A DNA stretch of 64,000 bases from Sphingomonas dokdonensis (GTDB lineage Bacteria; Pseudomonadota; Alphaproteobacteria; Sphingomonadales; Sphingomonadaceae): assembly GCF_002197685.1 (NCBI RefSeq), contig NZ_NBBI01000001.1, forward strand, positions 930,001 to 994,000. The letters run 5' to 3'. The position numbers and the translations under genes were made by a program. This document shows positions 29,035 to 37,717 of the stretch, piece after piece. How positions within the stretch are numbered: the stretch's first letter is position 1; each line of letters starts with the position of its first letter. Below the pieces are notes generated by a model. It saw nothing but the letters and a program-made list of their open reading frames with translations, was not told where the DNA came from and made no database searches.

Positions 29035-29057
29035 CAAAAACGAAAGGGCAACGCCTT

Positions 29058-29549
29058 ATGGCCGACAAACAAAGCTCCTTGCAGGACCTGTTCCTCAACG
29101 CGCTTCGCAAATCCAAGACTCCGGTGACATTGTTCCTGGTCAAGGGCGTGAAGTTGCAGGGGATCGTGACCTGGTTCGACAACTTTTCCGTGCTGCTGCG
29201 CCGCGACGGCCAGAGCCAGTTGATCTACAAGCACGCGATCTCCACCATCATGCCGGGCGCGCAGGTCGATGCGCAGTCGATCGTCGAGCAATTGGGCGAA
29301 CAAAGCCGCAAGCAGCCGCTGCTGCAGGAAATCTTCCTCAATGCCGTGCGCAAGTCGGAAGACGCGGTCACGATGTTCCTGGTGAATGGCGTGATGTTGC
29401 AGGGGCAGATCGCAGCGTTCGATCTATTCTGTATGCTGCTTCAGCGCGATGGCACGTCGCAGCTTGTGTACAAGCATGCGGTGTCCACCATTCAGCCGTC
29501 GCGTCCGCTGAACCTGAGCGACGATACCGCCGAAACGGATGACGATTGA
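29058..29549 (+). CDS. hfq: Tandem double-domain Hfq
   Basis: RNA chaperone pairing small RNAs with mRNAs. Ordinary Hfq is about 80-100 aa with one Sm domain; this chain is 163 aa and holds two. Domain 1 (about 7-66) and domain 2 (about 88-148) are identical at 38 of 61 aligned positions by my count and both keep the Sm2 motif YKHA (57-60 and 138-141) and FLNA, VTLFLV/VTMFLV, KLQG/MLQG. A linker of roughly 20 residues joins them, and an acidic tail ends the protein. The rim is RKSK in domain 1 and RKSE in domain 2, so the two faces differ. Conserved ntrX-hfq-hflX order. Confidence 0.97.
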   Translation: MADKQSSLQDLFLNALRKSKTPVTLFLVKGVKLQGIVTWFDNFSVLLRRDGQSQLIYKHAISTIMPGAQVDAQSIVEQLGEQSRKQPLLQEIFLNAVRKSEDAVTMFLVNGVMLQGQIAAFDLFCMLLQRDGTSQLVYKHAVSTIQPSRPLNLSDDTAETDDD

Positions 29550-30862
29550 GCACCGGTTTCGATCGCGATCGCGAGGAATTCGCGCGGGGCGCGCGCGCGA
29601 TCGTCGTGTACCCGGATCTCGGCGGCTCGTCGCGGGATGCGGACGCGCGTCTTGAGGAAACCGCCGGGCTGGCCGCGGCCATCGGTGTGGAAGTGGTCGA
29701 TCGGCACGCGGTGCGTGTCCGTACGCCGCGTGCCGCGACTCTGATCGGCTCCGGCCAGATCGAGCAACTGGCGGTCAACGGGCGGCAGGAAGAAGCGTCG
29801 CTGTTCGTCTTCGACGCCGCGCTTTCGCCGATCCAGCAGCGCAATCTGGAAACCGCGCTGGAAGCGAAGGTGATCGACCGCACCGGGCTGATCCTCGAGA
29901 TCTTCGGCGAGCGGGCAGCGACCGCCGAGGGCCGACTACAGGTCGAGCTGGCGCACCTCGATTATCAGGCAGGCCGGCTGGTACGCAGCTGGACCCACCT
30001 GGAGCGTCAGCGTGGCGGCTTCGGCTTCCTGGGCGGCCCCGGCGAAACGCAGATCGAGGCCGACCGTCGGCTGATCCGCGATCGCATGGCCCGGCTGCGG
30101 CGCGAACTGGATCAGGTGACGCGAACGCGGGGGCTGCATCGCGAGCGCCGGCAGCGGGCACCGTGGCCGGTGATCGCGCTTGTCGGCTATACCAATGCGG
30201 GCAAGTCAACGCTGTTCAATCGCCTGACTGGTGCGCAGGTGATGGCGGAGGATCTTCTGTTCGCCACGCTCGATCCGACGTTGCGGCAAATCAGCCTGCC
30301 CGGAATCGACAAGGCCATCCTGTCCGACACCGTGGGTTTCGTGTCTGAGCTGCCGACGCAGCTCGTCGCCGCCTTCAAGGCGACATTGGAAGAGGTCGTT
30401 TCCGCCGATCTGCTGGTTCATGTCCGCGACGTGGCGCATCCCGACAGCATCGCGCAGAAGGCCGATGTCGAGGCGGTATTGGCCGATCTCGGCATGCCGG
30501 AAACAACACGGCGGATCGAGGTGTGGAACAAGCTCGATCTGCTCGATCCTAACGCGCGGGCCGAAATGATGAGCGAGGCCGAGCGGCGCGATGACGTGGT
30601 TGCGCTATCCGCCTTGAACGGAGAGGGCGTCGACACCCTGCGCCGACTGTTGTCCGATCGCCTGACGCAGGGTCATCAGCGGTACACCATCCACTTGCCG
30701 TTGGGCGATGGCGCCAGCGCCGCCTGGCTGCACCAGCATGGTGAAGTGCTGGATCAATCCGTGGAGGACGGCGAGGCCGTTTACGAGGTTCGCATGGCGC
30801 CTGGAGATTTCGAGCGGTTCTCCGACTCCAGGAGCGCCGGCGACGAACCGGTTAACGGCTGA
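29546..30862 (+). CDS. hflX: GTPase HflX (ribosome-splitting)
   Basis: OBG-HflX family GTPase that acts on stalled 50S/70S ribosomes. The 438-aa product has the N-terminal HflX domain ([11 protein letters not shown]), the [19 protein letters not shown] linker motif, and G-domain motifs GYTNAGKST (214-222), DTVGFV and NKLD. The only possible start is a TTG at 29546 that overlaps the hfq stop (TTGA); an in-frame stop lies two codons upstream. Translation is therefore coupled to hfq. Confidence 0.95.
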   Translation: MSTGFDRDREEFARGARAIVVYPDLGGSSRDADARLEETAGLAAAIGVEVVDRHAVRVRTPRAATLIGSGQIEQLAVNGRQEEASLFVFDAALSPIQQRNLETALEAKVIDRTGLILEIFGERAATAEGRLQVELAHLDYQAGRLVRSWTHLERQRGGFGFLGGPGETQIEADRRLIRDRMARLRRELDQVTRTRGLHRERRQRAPWPVIALVGYTNAGKSTLFNRLTGAQVMAEDLLFATLDPTLRQISLPGIDKAILSDTVGFVSELPTQLVAAFKATLEEVVSADLLVHVRDVAHPDSIAQKADVEAVLADLGMPETTRRIEVWNKLDLLDPNARAEMMSEAERRDDVVALSALNGEGVDTLRRLLSDRLTQGHQRYTIHLPLGDGASAAWLHQHGEVLDQSVEDGEAVYEVRMAPGDFERFSDSRSAGDEPVNG

Positions 30863-30876
30863 CGACAGGCTATCGG

Positions 30877-31644
30877 CTATGGCTTGCGCTCGTTGCGTTT
30901 CGCTGCGAGCCATAGCTCCTCCTGATCGGCGAGCGCCTTCCCGGCAATCGATCCGCCGGCTTCGGTCTCCATTGCGGTAAAGCGGCGCTCGAATTTGGCA
31001 TTGGCCAGACGGAGCGCCGCTTCGGCATCGATGCCCAAGTGCCGTGCCCAGTTAACCACGGCGAACAGGAGGTCGCCGATTTCCTCTTCACGCTCTGCCG
31101 GCGCCGCGGCGGCGACCTCTTCGAGTTCCTCGTCGATCTTGGTCCGCGGCCCGGCGGCATCCGGCCAGTCGAACCCGACGCGAGCGGCGCGCTTCTGGAG
31201 CTTCTCCGCGCGCAAGAGCGCCGGCAGGCCGAGCGCCACGCCGGCGAGCGCGCCGCTGCCGGCCTTCTCGGCACGCTCCTGCGCCTTGATCGTTTCCCAT
31301 TGAGACGCCGGCTCGGCCGGATGATCGCCGAAGATGTGCGGGTGGCGACGAGTCATCTTGTCGGCGATTGCGGTCGCGACATCGTCGAAGTCGAAGGCGC
31401 CGCATTCCTCGGCCATTCGGCTGTGGAACACGACCTGGAGCAGCAGATCGCCAAGCTCGTCCTTTAGGTCGCCCAAGTCGCCGCGTTCACAGGCGTCCGC
31501 GACCTCATACGCTTCTTCGATCGTATAGGGAGCGATCGTCTTGAAGCTTTGCTCCCGATCCCAGGCGCAGCCGCTTTGGGGATCGCGAAGCTGCACCATG
31601 ATGGTGCGAATGCGGTCGATAGGGGGCATGTTGGTCAAGCTCAT
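30877..31644 (-). CDS. mazG: Nucleoside triphosphate pyrophosphohydrolase MazG
   Basis: House-cleaning hydrolase of non-canonical NTPs and a regulator of ppGpp level in E. coli. The 255-aa enzyme contains two MazG-fold repeats: EEAYEVADACERGDL then KDELGDLLLQVVFHS (about 43-74), and a second with EELEEVAAAA and EEIGDLLFAVVNWAR (about 172-200), both with the ExxE/ExxD metal motif. GGAAG precedes the ATG at 31644. Last gene of the metG-tatD-MBL run, convergent with hflX. Confidence 0.95.
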   Translation of the reverse strand: MSLTNMPPIDRIRTIMVQLRDPQSGCAWDREQSFKTIAPYTIEEAYEVADACERGDLGDLKDELGDLLLQVVFHSRMAEECGAFDFDDVATAIADKMTRRHPHIFGDHPAEPASQWETIKAQERAEKAGSGALAGVALGLPALLRAEKLQKRAARVGFDWPDAAGPRTKIDEELEEVAAAAPAEREEEIGDLLFAVVNWARHLGIDAEAALRLANAKFERRFTAMETEAGGSIAGKALADQEELWLAAKRNERKP

Positions 31645-31687
31645 GTCTTCCGCCGATAATAAGCATTATGTAAAGCGTGCTAAGTAG

Positions 31688-31855
31688 CTAGCTTTTTACC
31701 CATAGCCATACGAGCGCCGTGACCGCCGTAAAGATTACCAGCCATATGGCTGCCAGTCGGGCCGCCCCCGCGATGGGCACTCGGCGTGCCAGCAGAGCGG
31801 ACAGCGGTAGCGTCAGCATGAGTACTAGCAAAAGGATCTCTGGGCCGCGGTTCAC
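31688..31855 (-). CDS. Small two-helix membrane protein
   Basis: A 55-aa protein made almost wholly of two hydrophobic helices (about 5-22 and 33-53) separated by ARRVPIAGAAR. The start is a GTG that overlaps the stop of the MBL-fold gene (GTGA); an ATG at 31882 would extend into that gene. Its position in a tightly coupled operon supports it being real. Function unknown. Confidence 0.6.
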   Translation of the reverse strand: MNRGPEILLLVLMLTLPLSALLARRVPIAGAARLAAIWLVIFTAVTALVWLWVKS

Positions 31856-32616
31856 AGTTCGAAAACCTGGCCATCGTGACATGGTGCCACGGCGTCGGGC
31901 AGCATTGCCATCAGCGCAGCATAATCCATCGAGTGGTCCATATGGGTCAGCCCGGCACGACGCGGCGCGAGTTCCTCGATCCACGAGAGCGCCTGCGACA
32001 GATGCGGATGTGTGGGATGCGGCTGGCGGCGCAAGGCGTCGACGATCCAGAGATCAAGATCTTCATACAACGCCTGCATGTCCGGCGTCATGCCGCTGAT
32101 GTCGGTGGCATAGCCGAAAGATGCGCCGGCAGCCTCGAAGCGAAGTCCGGCAGACGTGATCGAGCCATGTGGCTGATCGACCACGCGGATCGCTATCGAT
32201 CCGATCGTCAGCTTATCAGGTAGAAGCTGAAGGTCGACCGTCGGCGGATAGCCATGATGGCCATCAAAGACGTAGCCGAACATGGCGCGCAATTCCGCGC
32301 CGGTCCGCGCGCGCGCAAACCCGTGAACGGGATGGCCGAGCCGGTGGTAGATCTGTCGCAGGTCGTCGATCCCGAATACGTGATCGGCGTGTTCGTGCGT
32401 CCAGATCACGGCATTCACCGTCGCTACGTCGGCATCGAGCAGCTGCTGGCGCATATCCGGTCCCGTGTCGACCATGATGCGTGTATCCTCATGCTCGACG
32501 ATGACGGATACGCGGCGACGGCGGTTACGCGGCTCGGCCGGATCGCAGGCGCCCCAGTCGTTTCCGATCCTCGGCACACCTGACGAGGTACCGCAGCCGA
32601 GAACCGTTACCTTCAT
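31852..32616 (-). CDS. PhnP/RNase Z-like MBL-fold metallohydrolase
   Basis: A 254-aa metallo-beta-lactamase-fold enzyme, with the zinc motif WTHEHADH (72-79) and an early TVLGCGTSSGVPRIG. The CGTSSGVP opening and DQPHGSITSAGLRF resemble PhnP-type phosphodiesterases, which hydrolyse cyclic ribose phosphates in phosphonate catabolism; no phn genes are nearby, so the substrate is uncertain. Overlaps tatD (4 bases) and the small membrane gene. Confidence 0.88.
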   Translation of the reverse strand: MKVTVLGCGTSSGVPRIGNDWGACDPAEPRNRRRRVSVIVEHEDTRIMVDTGPDMRQQLLDADVATVNAVIWTHEHADHVFGIDDLRQIYHRLGHPVHGFARARTGAELRAMFGYVFDGHHGYPPTVDLQLLPDKLTIGSIAIRVVDQPHGSITSAGLRFEAAGASFGYATDISGMTPDMQALYEDLDLWIVDALRRQPHPTHPHLSQALSWIEELAPRRAGLTHMDHSMDYAALMAMLPDAVAPCHDGQVFEL

Positions 32617-33389
32617 GCGCGCGTTTTACTGAACAATGCGTAAAAGTTTTCGGCCGTAGCGCGTTGTAGATCCTCGACCTTTTCGCCGCGTAGCTCGGCG
32701 AGAAAGCTGGCCGTCTCGGCCACGAACGCAGGTTCGCCGGTTTTCCCGCGGTGCGGCACCGGCGCGAGGAACGGTGCGTCAGTTTCGATCAGCAGCCGGT
32801 TGAGCGGCAGCCCGGCGGCGGTCTCCTGGAGCTCCTTCGCGCTCTTGAAGGTGACGATACCCGAAATCGAAATATAGAAGCCAAGCTCCATCGCAGTCTC
32901 GGCAAACGCGCGCGTGCCGGTGAAGCAATGAATGACACCGCTGAACGCGCCCTTCCCCATTTCGTCGCGAAGGATCTGCGCGGTATCGGCCTCCGCGTCG
33001 CGCGTGTGCACGACGATCGGAACACCGGCCTCTCGGGCAGCGGCAATATGCGCCCGAAAGCTAGATTGCTGCCGATCGCGATCCGAGTGATCGTAGAAGT
33101 AATCCAGACCGGTTTCGCCGATGCCGACAACGCGGGGATGCTGGGCGCGCGCCACCAGGCGCGCGGTGTCGACGTGTGGATGCTGGTCGGCCTCGTGCGG
33201 GTGGATGCCCACGGTTGCCCAAACATCCGGCTCGCGCTCGGCGGTCGCGAGCACGTCGTCCCATTCACGCTCGCGCGTTGCGATATTCAGCATAGCGGTG
33301 ACGCCACGCGCGCGCGCGCGTTCTAGCACCGCCCGCTGTTCCTCGGCCAAGCCTTTGTAATTCAGGTGACAATGGCTGTCGACGAGCAT
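32613..33389 (-). CDS. TatD family hydrolase
   Basis: A 258-aa metal-dependent DNase/hydrolase of the TatD superfamily: HCH metal motif (DSHCHLN, H6 and H8), GIHPHEA, ETGLDY, HTRDAEADT, HCFTG and ETDAPFLAP, all at family positions. Lies in the conserved metG-tatD order. Start overlaps the metG stop by one base. Confidence 0.94.
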   Translation of the reverse strand: MLVDSHCHLNYKGLAEEQRAVLERARARGVTAMLNIATREREWDDVLATAEREPDVWATVGIHPHEADQHPHVDTARLVARAQHPRVVGIGETGLDYFYDHSDRDRQQSSFRAHIAAAREAGVPIVVHTRDAEADTAQILRDEMGKGAFSGVIHCFTGTRAFAETAMELGFYISISGIVTFKSAKELQETAAGLPLNRLLIETDAPFLAPVPHRGKTGEPAFVAETASFLAELRGEKVEDLQRATAENFYALFSKTRA

Positions 33390-34936
33390 CAGGCTGCCTC
33401 CACCGGGAGGTCGAGACGCGGGAATGCCGGAGTCGGTGGCGAGAGCGGTTCGCCGCTTTCGGCACGGCGCGCATACCAGCCATCGTCGTCGATCGCGGCA
33501 TGATCGCGCGCGTCATCGGAAACGCCGAGTTGATCGAGGATCGCGCCGGCACCGCGCGGCACGACCGGTAGAATGGCAATGGCGAGGATGCGGATCGCGC
33601 GAACGAGCGTGCAAAGCACGGCATTCATCCGCTCCGGGTCGGTCTTGCGGAGCGCCCATGGGGCCTGAACATCAATATATTGATTACAGGCAAAGACACC
33701 GCGCATCCAGATCTCGATGCCCTGACTTAACATCAGGTCACCAAAGGCTTGCTTAAGCCCCGCCGCCGCCACAATAACCTCTTCGATCAATGCGGCATCG
33801 GCCGGGTCGGCCCGCCCCGCGGGCGGCAGTGCGCCGAGGTTCTTGGCGATAAACGATAGGGTGCGCTGCGCGAGATTGCCGAACGAATTCGCCAGCTCGG
33901 CATTTACCCGCGTCACGATGGCTTCGGCGGAGTAGCTGCCGTCCTGCCCGAAGCTGACTTCACGCAAGAGGAAGTAGCGCAGCGCATCGACGCCGAACGC
34001 GGTGGCGAGGTCGGCGGGGTCGACGACGTTGCCGACACTCTTGGACATCTTCTCGCCGCGGTGGAGAACGAAGCCGTGGCCGAACACCGAGCGCGGCAAC
34101 GGCAGCTGCGCGGAGAGGAGAAAGGCCGGCCAATAAACGGCGTGAAAGCGGACAATATCCTTGCCGATCAGGTGCAGATCGGCCGGCCAATGGCCCATTT
34201 CTGCGTCAGGGTAGCCAGCACCGGTGAGGTAGTTGGTCAGCGCATCGACCCACACGTACATGACGTGTCCGGGGCTGCCCGGCACCGGCACGCCCCAATC
34301 GAAACTGGTGCGCGAGACGGACAGGTCCGACAGTCCGCCTTCGACGAACCGCATGATCTCGTTTCGTCGGGCCTCAGGCCGAATGAAGTCTGGGTTCGCA
34401 TTGTAGAGGTCGAGCAGCGGCTGCTGGTACTTCGACAGGCGGAAAAACCAGGTTTCCTCCGCCGTCCAGGTTACCGGCGTGCCCTGCGGGGAAAGCTTCG
34501 CGCCCCCTTCCCCGTCGACCAGTTCTTTCTCGTCGTAGAACGCCTCGTCACGCACCGAATACCAGCCCTCGTAGCGATCGAGGTACAGATCGCCCGCCGC
34601 CTCCATCGCCTGCCAGATCGCCTGGCTGGCGCCATAGTGATCGGCATCGGTGGTGCGAATGAAGCGATCATAGGAGATATTGAGATTGTCGCACATCGCG
34701 CGGAAATGGCCCGACATTTCCGATGCGAGTTCGGCGACCGGCATATTCCGATCGCGCGCGGTCTGGACCATTTTCAGGCCGTGTTCGTCGGTCCCGGTCT
34801 GAAAGCGGACGTCGCGACCGGCCTGGCGCTGGAATCGTGCGATCGCGTCGGCGGCGATCGCCTCATAAGCGTGGCCGATGTGCGGCTTGCCGTTGGGATA
34901 GCTGATCGCGGTGGTGATGTAAAAGGGGTCGCCCAT
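33389..34936 (-). CDS. metG: Methionyl-tRNA synthetase (short form)
   Basis: Class I synthetase, 515 aa, HIGH motif as PHIGH (18-22), KMSKS at 296-300 and a helical anticodon-binding region (about 370-500). It lacks a C-terminal tRNA-binding EMAP-like domain, as do most alphaproteobacterial enzymes. Begins 15 bp after holB. Confidence 0.97.
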   Translation of the reverse strand: MGDPFYITTAISYPNGKPHIGHAYEAIAADAIARFQRQAGRDVRFQTGTDEHGLKMVQTARDRNMPVAELASEMSGHFRAMCDNLNISYDRFIRTTDADHYGASQAIWQAMEAAGDLYLDRYEGWYSVRDEAFYDEKELVDGEGGAKLSPQGTPVTWTAEETWFFRLSKYQQPLLDLYNANPDFIRPEARRNEIMRFVEGGLSDLSVSRTSFDWGVPVPGSPGHVMYVWVDALTNYLTGAGYPDAEMGHWPADLHLIGKDIVRFHAVYWPAFLLSAQLPLPRSVFGHGFVLHRGEKMSKSVGNVVDPADLATAFGVDALRYFLLREVSFGQDGSYSAEAIVTRVNAELANSFGNLAQRTLSFIAKNLGALPPAGRADPADAALIEEVIVAAAGLKQAFGDLMLSQGIEIWMRGVFACNQYIDVQAPWALRKTDPERMNAVLCTLVRAIRILAIAILPVVPRGAGAILDQLGVSDDARDHAAIDDDGWYARRAESGEPLSPPTPAFPRLDLPVEAA

Positions 34937-34951
34937 AGGAGCCCGCCTCTA

Positions 34952-35899
34952 CTATCGTGCGAGCCGCGCGACCACCCCTGCCAGTTCAAACACCGTACCC
35001 CCCGGATCAAGCGACAGACCGCGCGCACTGGCAGCAATGCGGCGCACCTCGTCATAGGCATCGAGCGCGACTTTGAGCGCGGTACCCGAGCGATACGGCG
35101 CCTGCTCGGCGACAAAGGTCGGTACGCGATCAAGGAACGCTTCGTAGCGTGGCTGCGCTGCCTTCAGAGACAGAGCACGCATCAGTTTCACCCGCTCGAC
35201 ATTGTCGCGGTCGCCATGCTGCGCGATTGAGGCGAGCGCCGCATCGAGGCGGTCGAGCTCCAGACCAGCGAAGCGAAGCGCGCGGCCTGGGGAGCCGGCG
35301 CCGGCCTTTGCCAAAGCGTCACGCTCCTGCGCCGACGATTCCGGCAACAACTGTTCCAGTGCAGCGAGCATGTCGTCATGGTCAAGCGGGTTGAAGCGCA
35401 GCAAACGGCAGCGCGACCGGATCGTTGGCAGCAAGCGACCCGGGGCATGGCTGATCAGCAGAAAGATCGTGCCGGCCGGCGGCTCCTCCAGGTTCTTGAG
35501 CAGCGCGTTGGCGCCGGCGCGTTCGAGATCGTCCACGGCGTCGATCAAGACGACGCGACGCGACCCGAGCGATGGCGTGGTGGCGAATAGCGGTTGAAGG
35601 CCACGCACCTGCGATATCGTAATGCTGCGCGCGAGATCGCCGTCCGGCTTGCCGTCCTTCGGCAAGCGTTCCAGCACGCGAAAATCGGGGTGCGAACCCG
35701 CCTCGATCAGCGACTTGGTACGCTCCAGCCCCAAGTCGCCCGACGCGCAGGCGAGCAGGTCGGCCGCCGCCTCGCGGGCAAAGCTGCCCTTGCCGATCCC
35801 CTGCGGCCCGGCGAACAGCCACGCATGATGGAGGGTGCCGCCCGTGGCTGCCGCCTCGAATGCCCGCCGCGCTGCCCCGTTGCCGCGCAGCATCGTCAC
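34952..35899 (-). CDS. holB: DNA polymerase III delta' subunit
   Basis: Clamp-loader subunit, 315 aa. The Walker A motif GPQGIGKGSF (31-40) is present, as are the VRGLQPLFATTPSLGSRRVVLIDAVDDL and ALLKNLEEPPAGTIFLL segments; the SRC motif (RSRC) follows. The start is a GTG whose GTGA overlaps the tmk stop; an ATG at 35893 two codons further on is an alternative. tmk-holB adjacency is widespread. Confidence 0.95.
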   Translation of the reverse strand: MTMLRGNGAARRAFEAAATGGTLHHAWLFAGPQGIGKGSFAREAAADLLACASGDLGLERTKSLIEAGSHPDFRVLERLPKDGKPDGDLARSITISQVRGLQPLFATTPSLGSRRVVLIDAVDDLERAGANALLKNLEEPPAGTIFLLISHAPGRLLPTIRSRCRLLRFNPLDHDDMLAALEQLLPESSAQERDALAKAGAGSPGRALRFAGLELDRLDAALASIAQHGDRDNVERVKLMRALSLKAAQPRYEAFLDRVPTFVAEQAPYRSGTALKVALDAYDEVRRIAASARGLSLDPGGTVFELAGVVARLAR

Positions 35900-36522
35900 G
35901 GCAGCAGATCGCTCAGTTCGGACAATAGCAGCGCGGTCACGTCGCCCGGCGAGCGACCGGCATCGACGATGCGGAAGCGGCCAGGCTCGCGCACAGCAAA
36001 AGTGCGAAAGGCGCGGCCGACATCGGCGTGAAAATGGGGGCTGCGCTGCGCGAAACGATCTGCACCGGCACCATCGCGCAGCGCAGCCCGGCGGCTACCC
36101 TCCGCGACGGGCAAATCGAGGATGAAGGTGCGATCGGGCAGCAGCCCGCGCGAGCCGAAGCCGTGCAGCGCCATGATCGAGGCATCGTCGAGGCCGCCGG
36201 CCGCTCCCTGATAGGCGCGGGTCGAATCGATGAAGCGATCGGTGATTACCCAGGTGCCCGCCTCCAGCGCCGGGCGGATCACCTTGTCGACGTGATCCGA
36301 ACGCGCAGCGGCGAACAGCAATGCCTCGGCACGAGCACCCCAGCGGCTCACCTCGCCCTGCATCAGCAAGGTGCGGATCGCCTCCGCACCCTCGCTGCCG
36401 CCGGGTTCGCGGGTGACGCGCACGGACAGGCCGCGCGATTCGAGCGCCGCGGCGAGCGCCCGTACCTGCGTCGACTTGCCCGCCCCCTCCCCGCCTTCAA
36501 GCGAGAGGAAGCGTCCGGTCAT
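35896..36522 (-). CDS. tmk: Thymidylate kinase
   Basis: Phosphorylates dTMP to dTDP. The 208-aa product has a P-loop GGEGAGKST (10-18), the DR(F/Y)IDS motif (DRFIDSTRAYQG) and the EPGG motif near the Asp-Arg pair. Coupled both to dacC (ATGA) and to holB. Confidence 0.97.
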   Translation of the reverse strand: MTGRFLSLEGGEGAGKSTQVRALAAALESRGLSVRVTREPGGSEGAEAIRTLLMQGEVSRWGARAEALLFAAARSDHVDKVIRPALEAGTWVITDRFIDSTRAYQGAAGGLDDASIMALHGFGSRGLLPDRTFILDLPVAEGSRRAALRDGAGADRFAQRSPHFHADVGRAFRTFAVREPGRFRIVDAGRSPGDVTALLLSELSDLLP

Positions 36523-37694
36523 CCGAACAGACCGGTTAAACCGGCCCAGGCGCGACCGAAGAAGCCGGCCTGCTCGACATCCTTGTCGGCGACCAGCGGC
36601 AGCGTCTGCACCGGCAGGCCCGGCGAGGTGATGACGAGATCGGCGACATGCGCGCCAGCCTTGATCGGCGCCTTCAGCGGGCCCTGATAAACGACCTTGG
36701 CGGACATCGCAGGCACCGCGCCCGATGGCAGCGCGACCTTCAGATCGCGCGGCGCGACGAGGCCGACGGTGGAAGCGTCGCCAAGCTGCACCTCCGCATC
36801 GCTGACCTTGCGCCCCTGCTTCACCACCGGCTTCGCCTGCCAGGCGCGAAAGCCCCAATCCATGAAGCGGACCGATTCGCTAATCCGCTGATTGAAGCTG
36901 GTCAGCCCGGCGAGCACCATGACGAGGCGACGACCATTCTGTTCGGCCGAGCCGGTGAAGCCGTAGCCGGCCTCCTCGGTATGGCCGGTCTTCAGCCCGT
37001 CGGCACCCTGCACGCGGCCGAGCAGCGGATCGCGGTTCGCCTGGGTGATCGCACTGCCCGAGCCGAGCGTCTTGCCCCAGGTGAACTCGCTGCGCGAATA
37101 GAACTGCTTGTAGAGGCGCGGATGATCCTCGATCGTCGACGATGCGAGCTTCGCGAGGTCGCGCGCCGTGACATAGGTGACGCCGTTATCGGGCCAGCCG
37201 TTCGACGTGCCGAAATGGCTGTTCGTGAGGCCGAGACGCTTTGCCGCCTCGTTCATGCGCTGGGTAAAGGCTTCTTCGGTGCCGGAGATGCCCTCTGCCA
37301 GAACCACGCAGGCATCGTTGCCGGACAGAACGATGATACCGTTTAGCAGGTTCTCGACAGACACGCGCTCGCCCGGCGACAGGAACATGGTGGATCCGGC
37401 GGCGGGACCATGCCAGCGCTGCCAGGTTTCGGGGCGCACCTCGAACTCCTGATCGAGCTTCAGCTCGCCGCGCTTGATGAGATCGAACGCCACATAGGCC
37501 GTCATCATCTTGGCCATCGAGGCCGGCGGCATCCGGCGATCGGCGTCCTTGGCGAACAGCACTGCGCCGGTGGACAGATCCTTCATGAACGCCACGGGCG
37601 CGACCGTCTGAAACTGCGGCGCAGAGGCAGCGGAGGGATAGGCCACCGACAAGGCGATCGCCGGAACCGCCAGATAGGACAAAAGCTTGGTCAT
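36519..37694 (-). CDS. dacC: D-alanyl-D-alanine carboxypeptidase (PBP5/6 type)
   Basis: Periplasmic DD-carboxypeptidase trimming peptidoglycan side chains. The 391-aa product has a signal peptide (about 1-25), the SxxK serine S59 with K62, S124-G-N, and K235-T-G motifs, followed by a beta-rich C-terminal domain and an amphipathic tail (VEQAGFFGRAWAGLTGLFG) for membrane attachment. The ATG at 37694 is preferred over an upstream TTG. Grouped with the rlpA-like and mltB genes, so a peptidoglycan-remodelling set. Confidence 0.96.
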   Translation of the reverse strand: MTKLLSYLAVPAIALSVAYPSAASAPQFQTVAPVAFMKDLSTGAVLFAKDADRRMPPASMAKMMTAYVAFDLIKRGELKLDQEFEVRPETWQRWHGPAAGSTMFLSPGERVSVENLLNGIIVLSGNDACVVLAEGISGTEEAFTQRMNEAAKRLGLTNSHFGTSNGWPDNGVTYVTARDLAKLASSTIEDHPRLYKQFYSRSEFTWGKTLGSGSAITQANRDPLLGRVQGADGLKTGHTEEAGYGFTGSAEQNGRRLVMVLAGLTSFNQRISESVRFMDWGFRAWQAKPVVKQGRKVSDAEVQLGDASTVGLVAPRDLKVALPSGAVPAMSAKVVYQGPLKAPIKAGAHVADLVITSPGLPVQTLPLVADKDVEQAGFFGRAWAGLTGLFG

Positions 37695-37717
37695 GGACGC
37701 TCTACTCGGTGCTCTGC

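Noticed and set aside
29058..29549. Assembly duplication as cause of the double Hfq
   Set aside because: The halves differ at 23 of 61 aligned positions and the linker is unrelated, so this is an old fusion, not a recent copy.
30876..30916. 9-bp inverted repeat GCTATGGCT/AGCCATAGC at the end of mazG as an hflX terminator
   Set aside because: Lies inside the mazG coding end with a 23-bp loop and no U-tract; likely chance.
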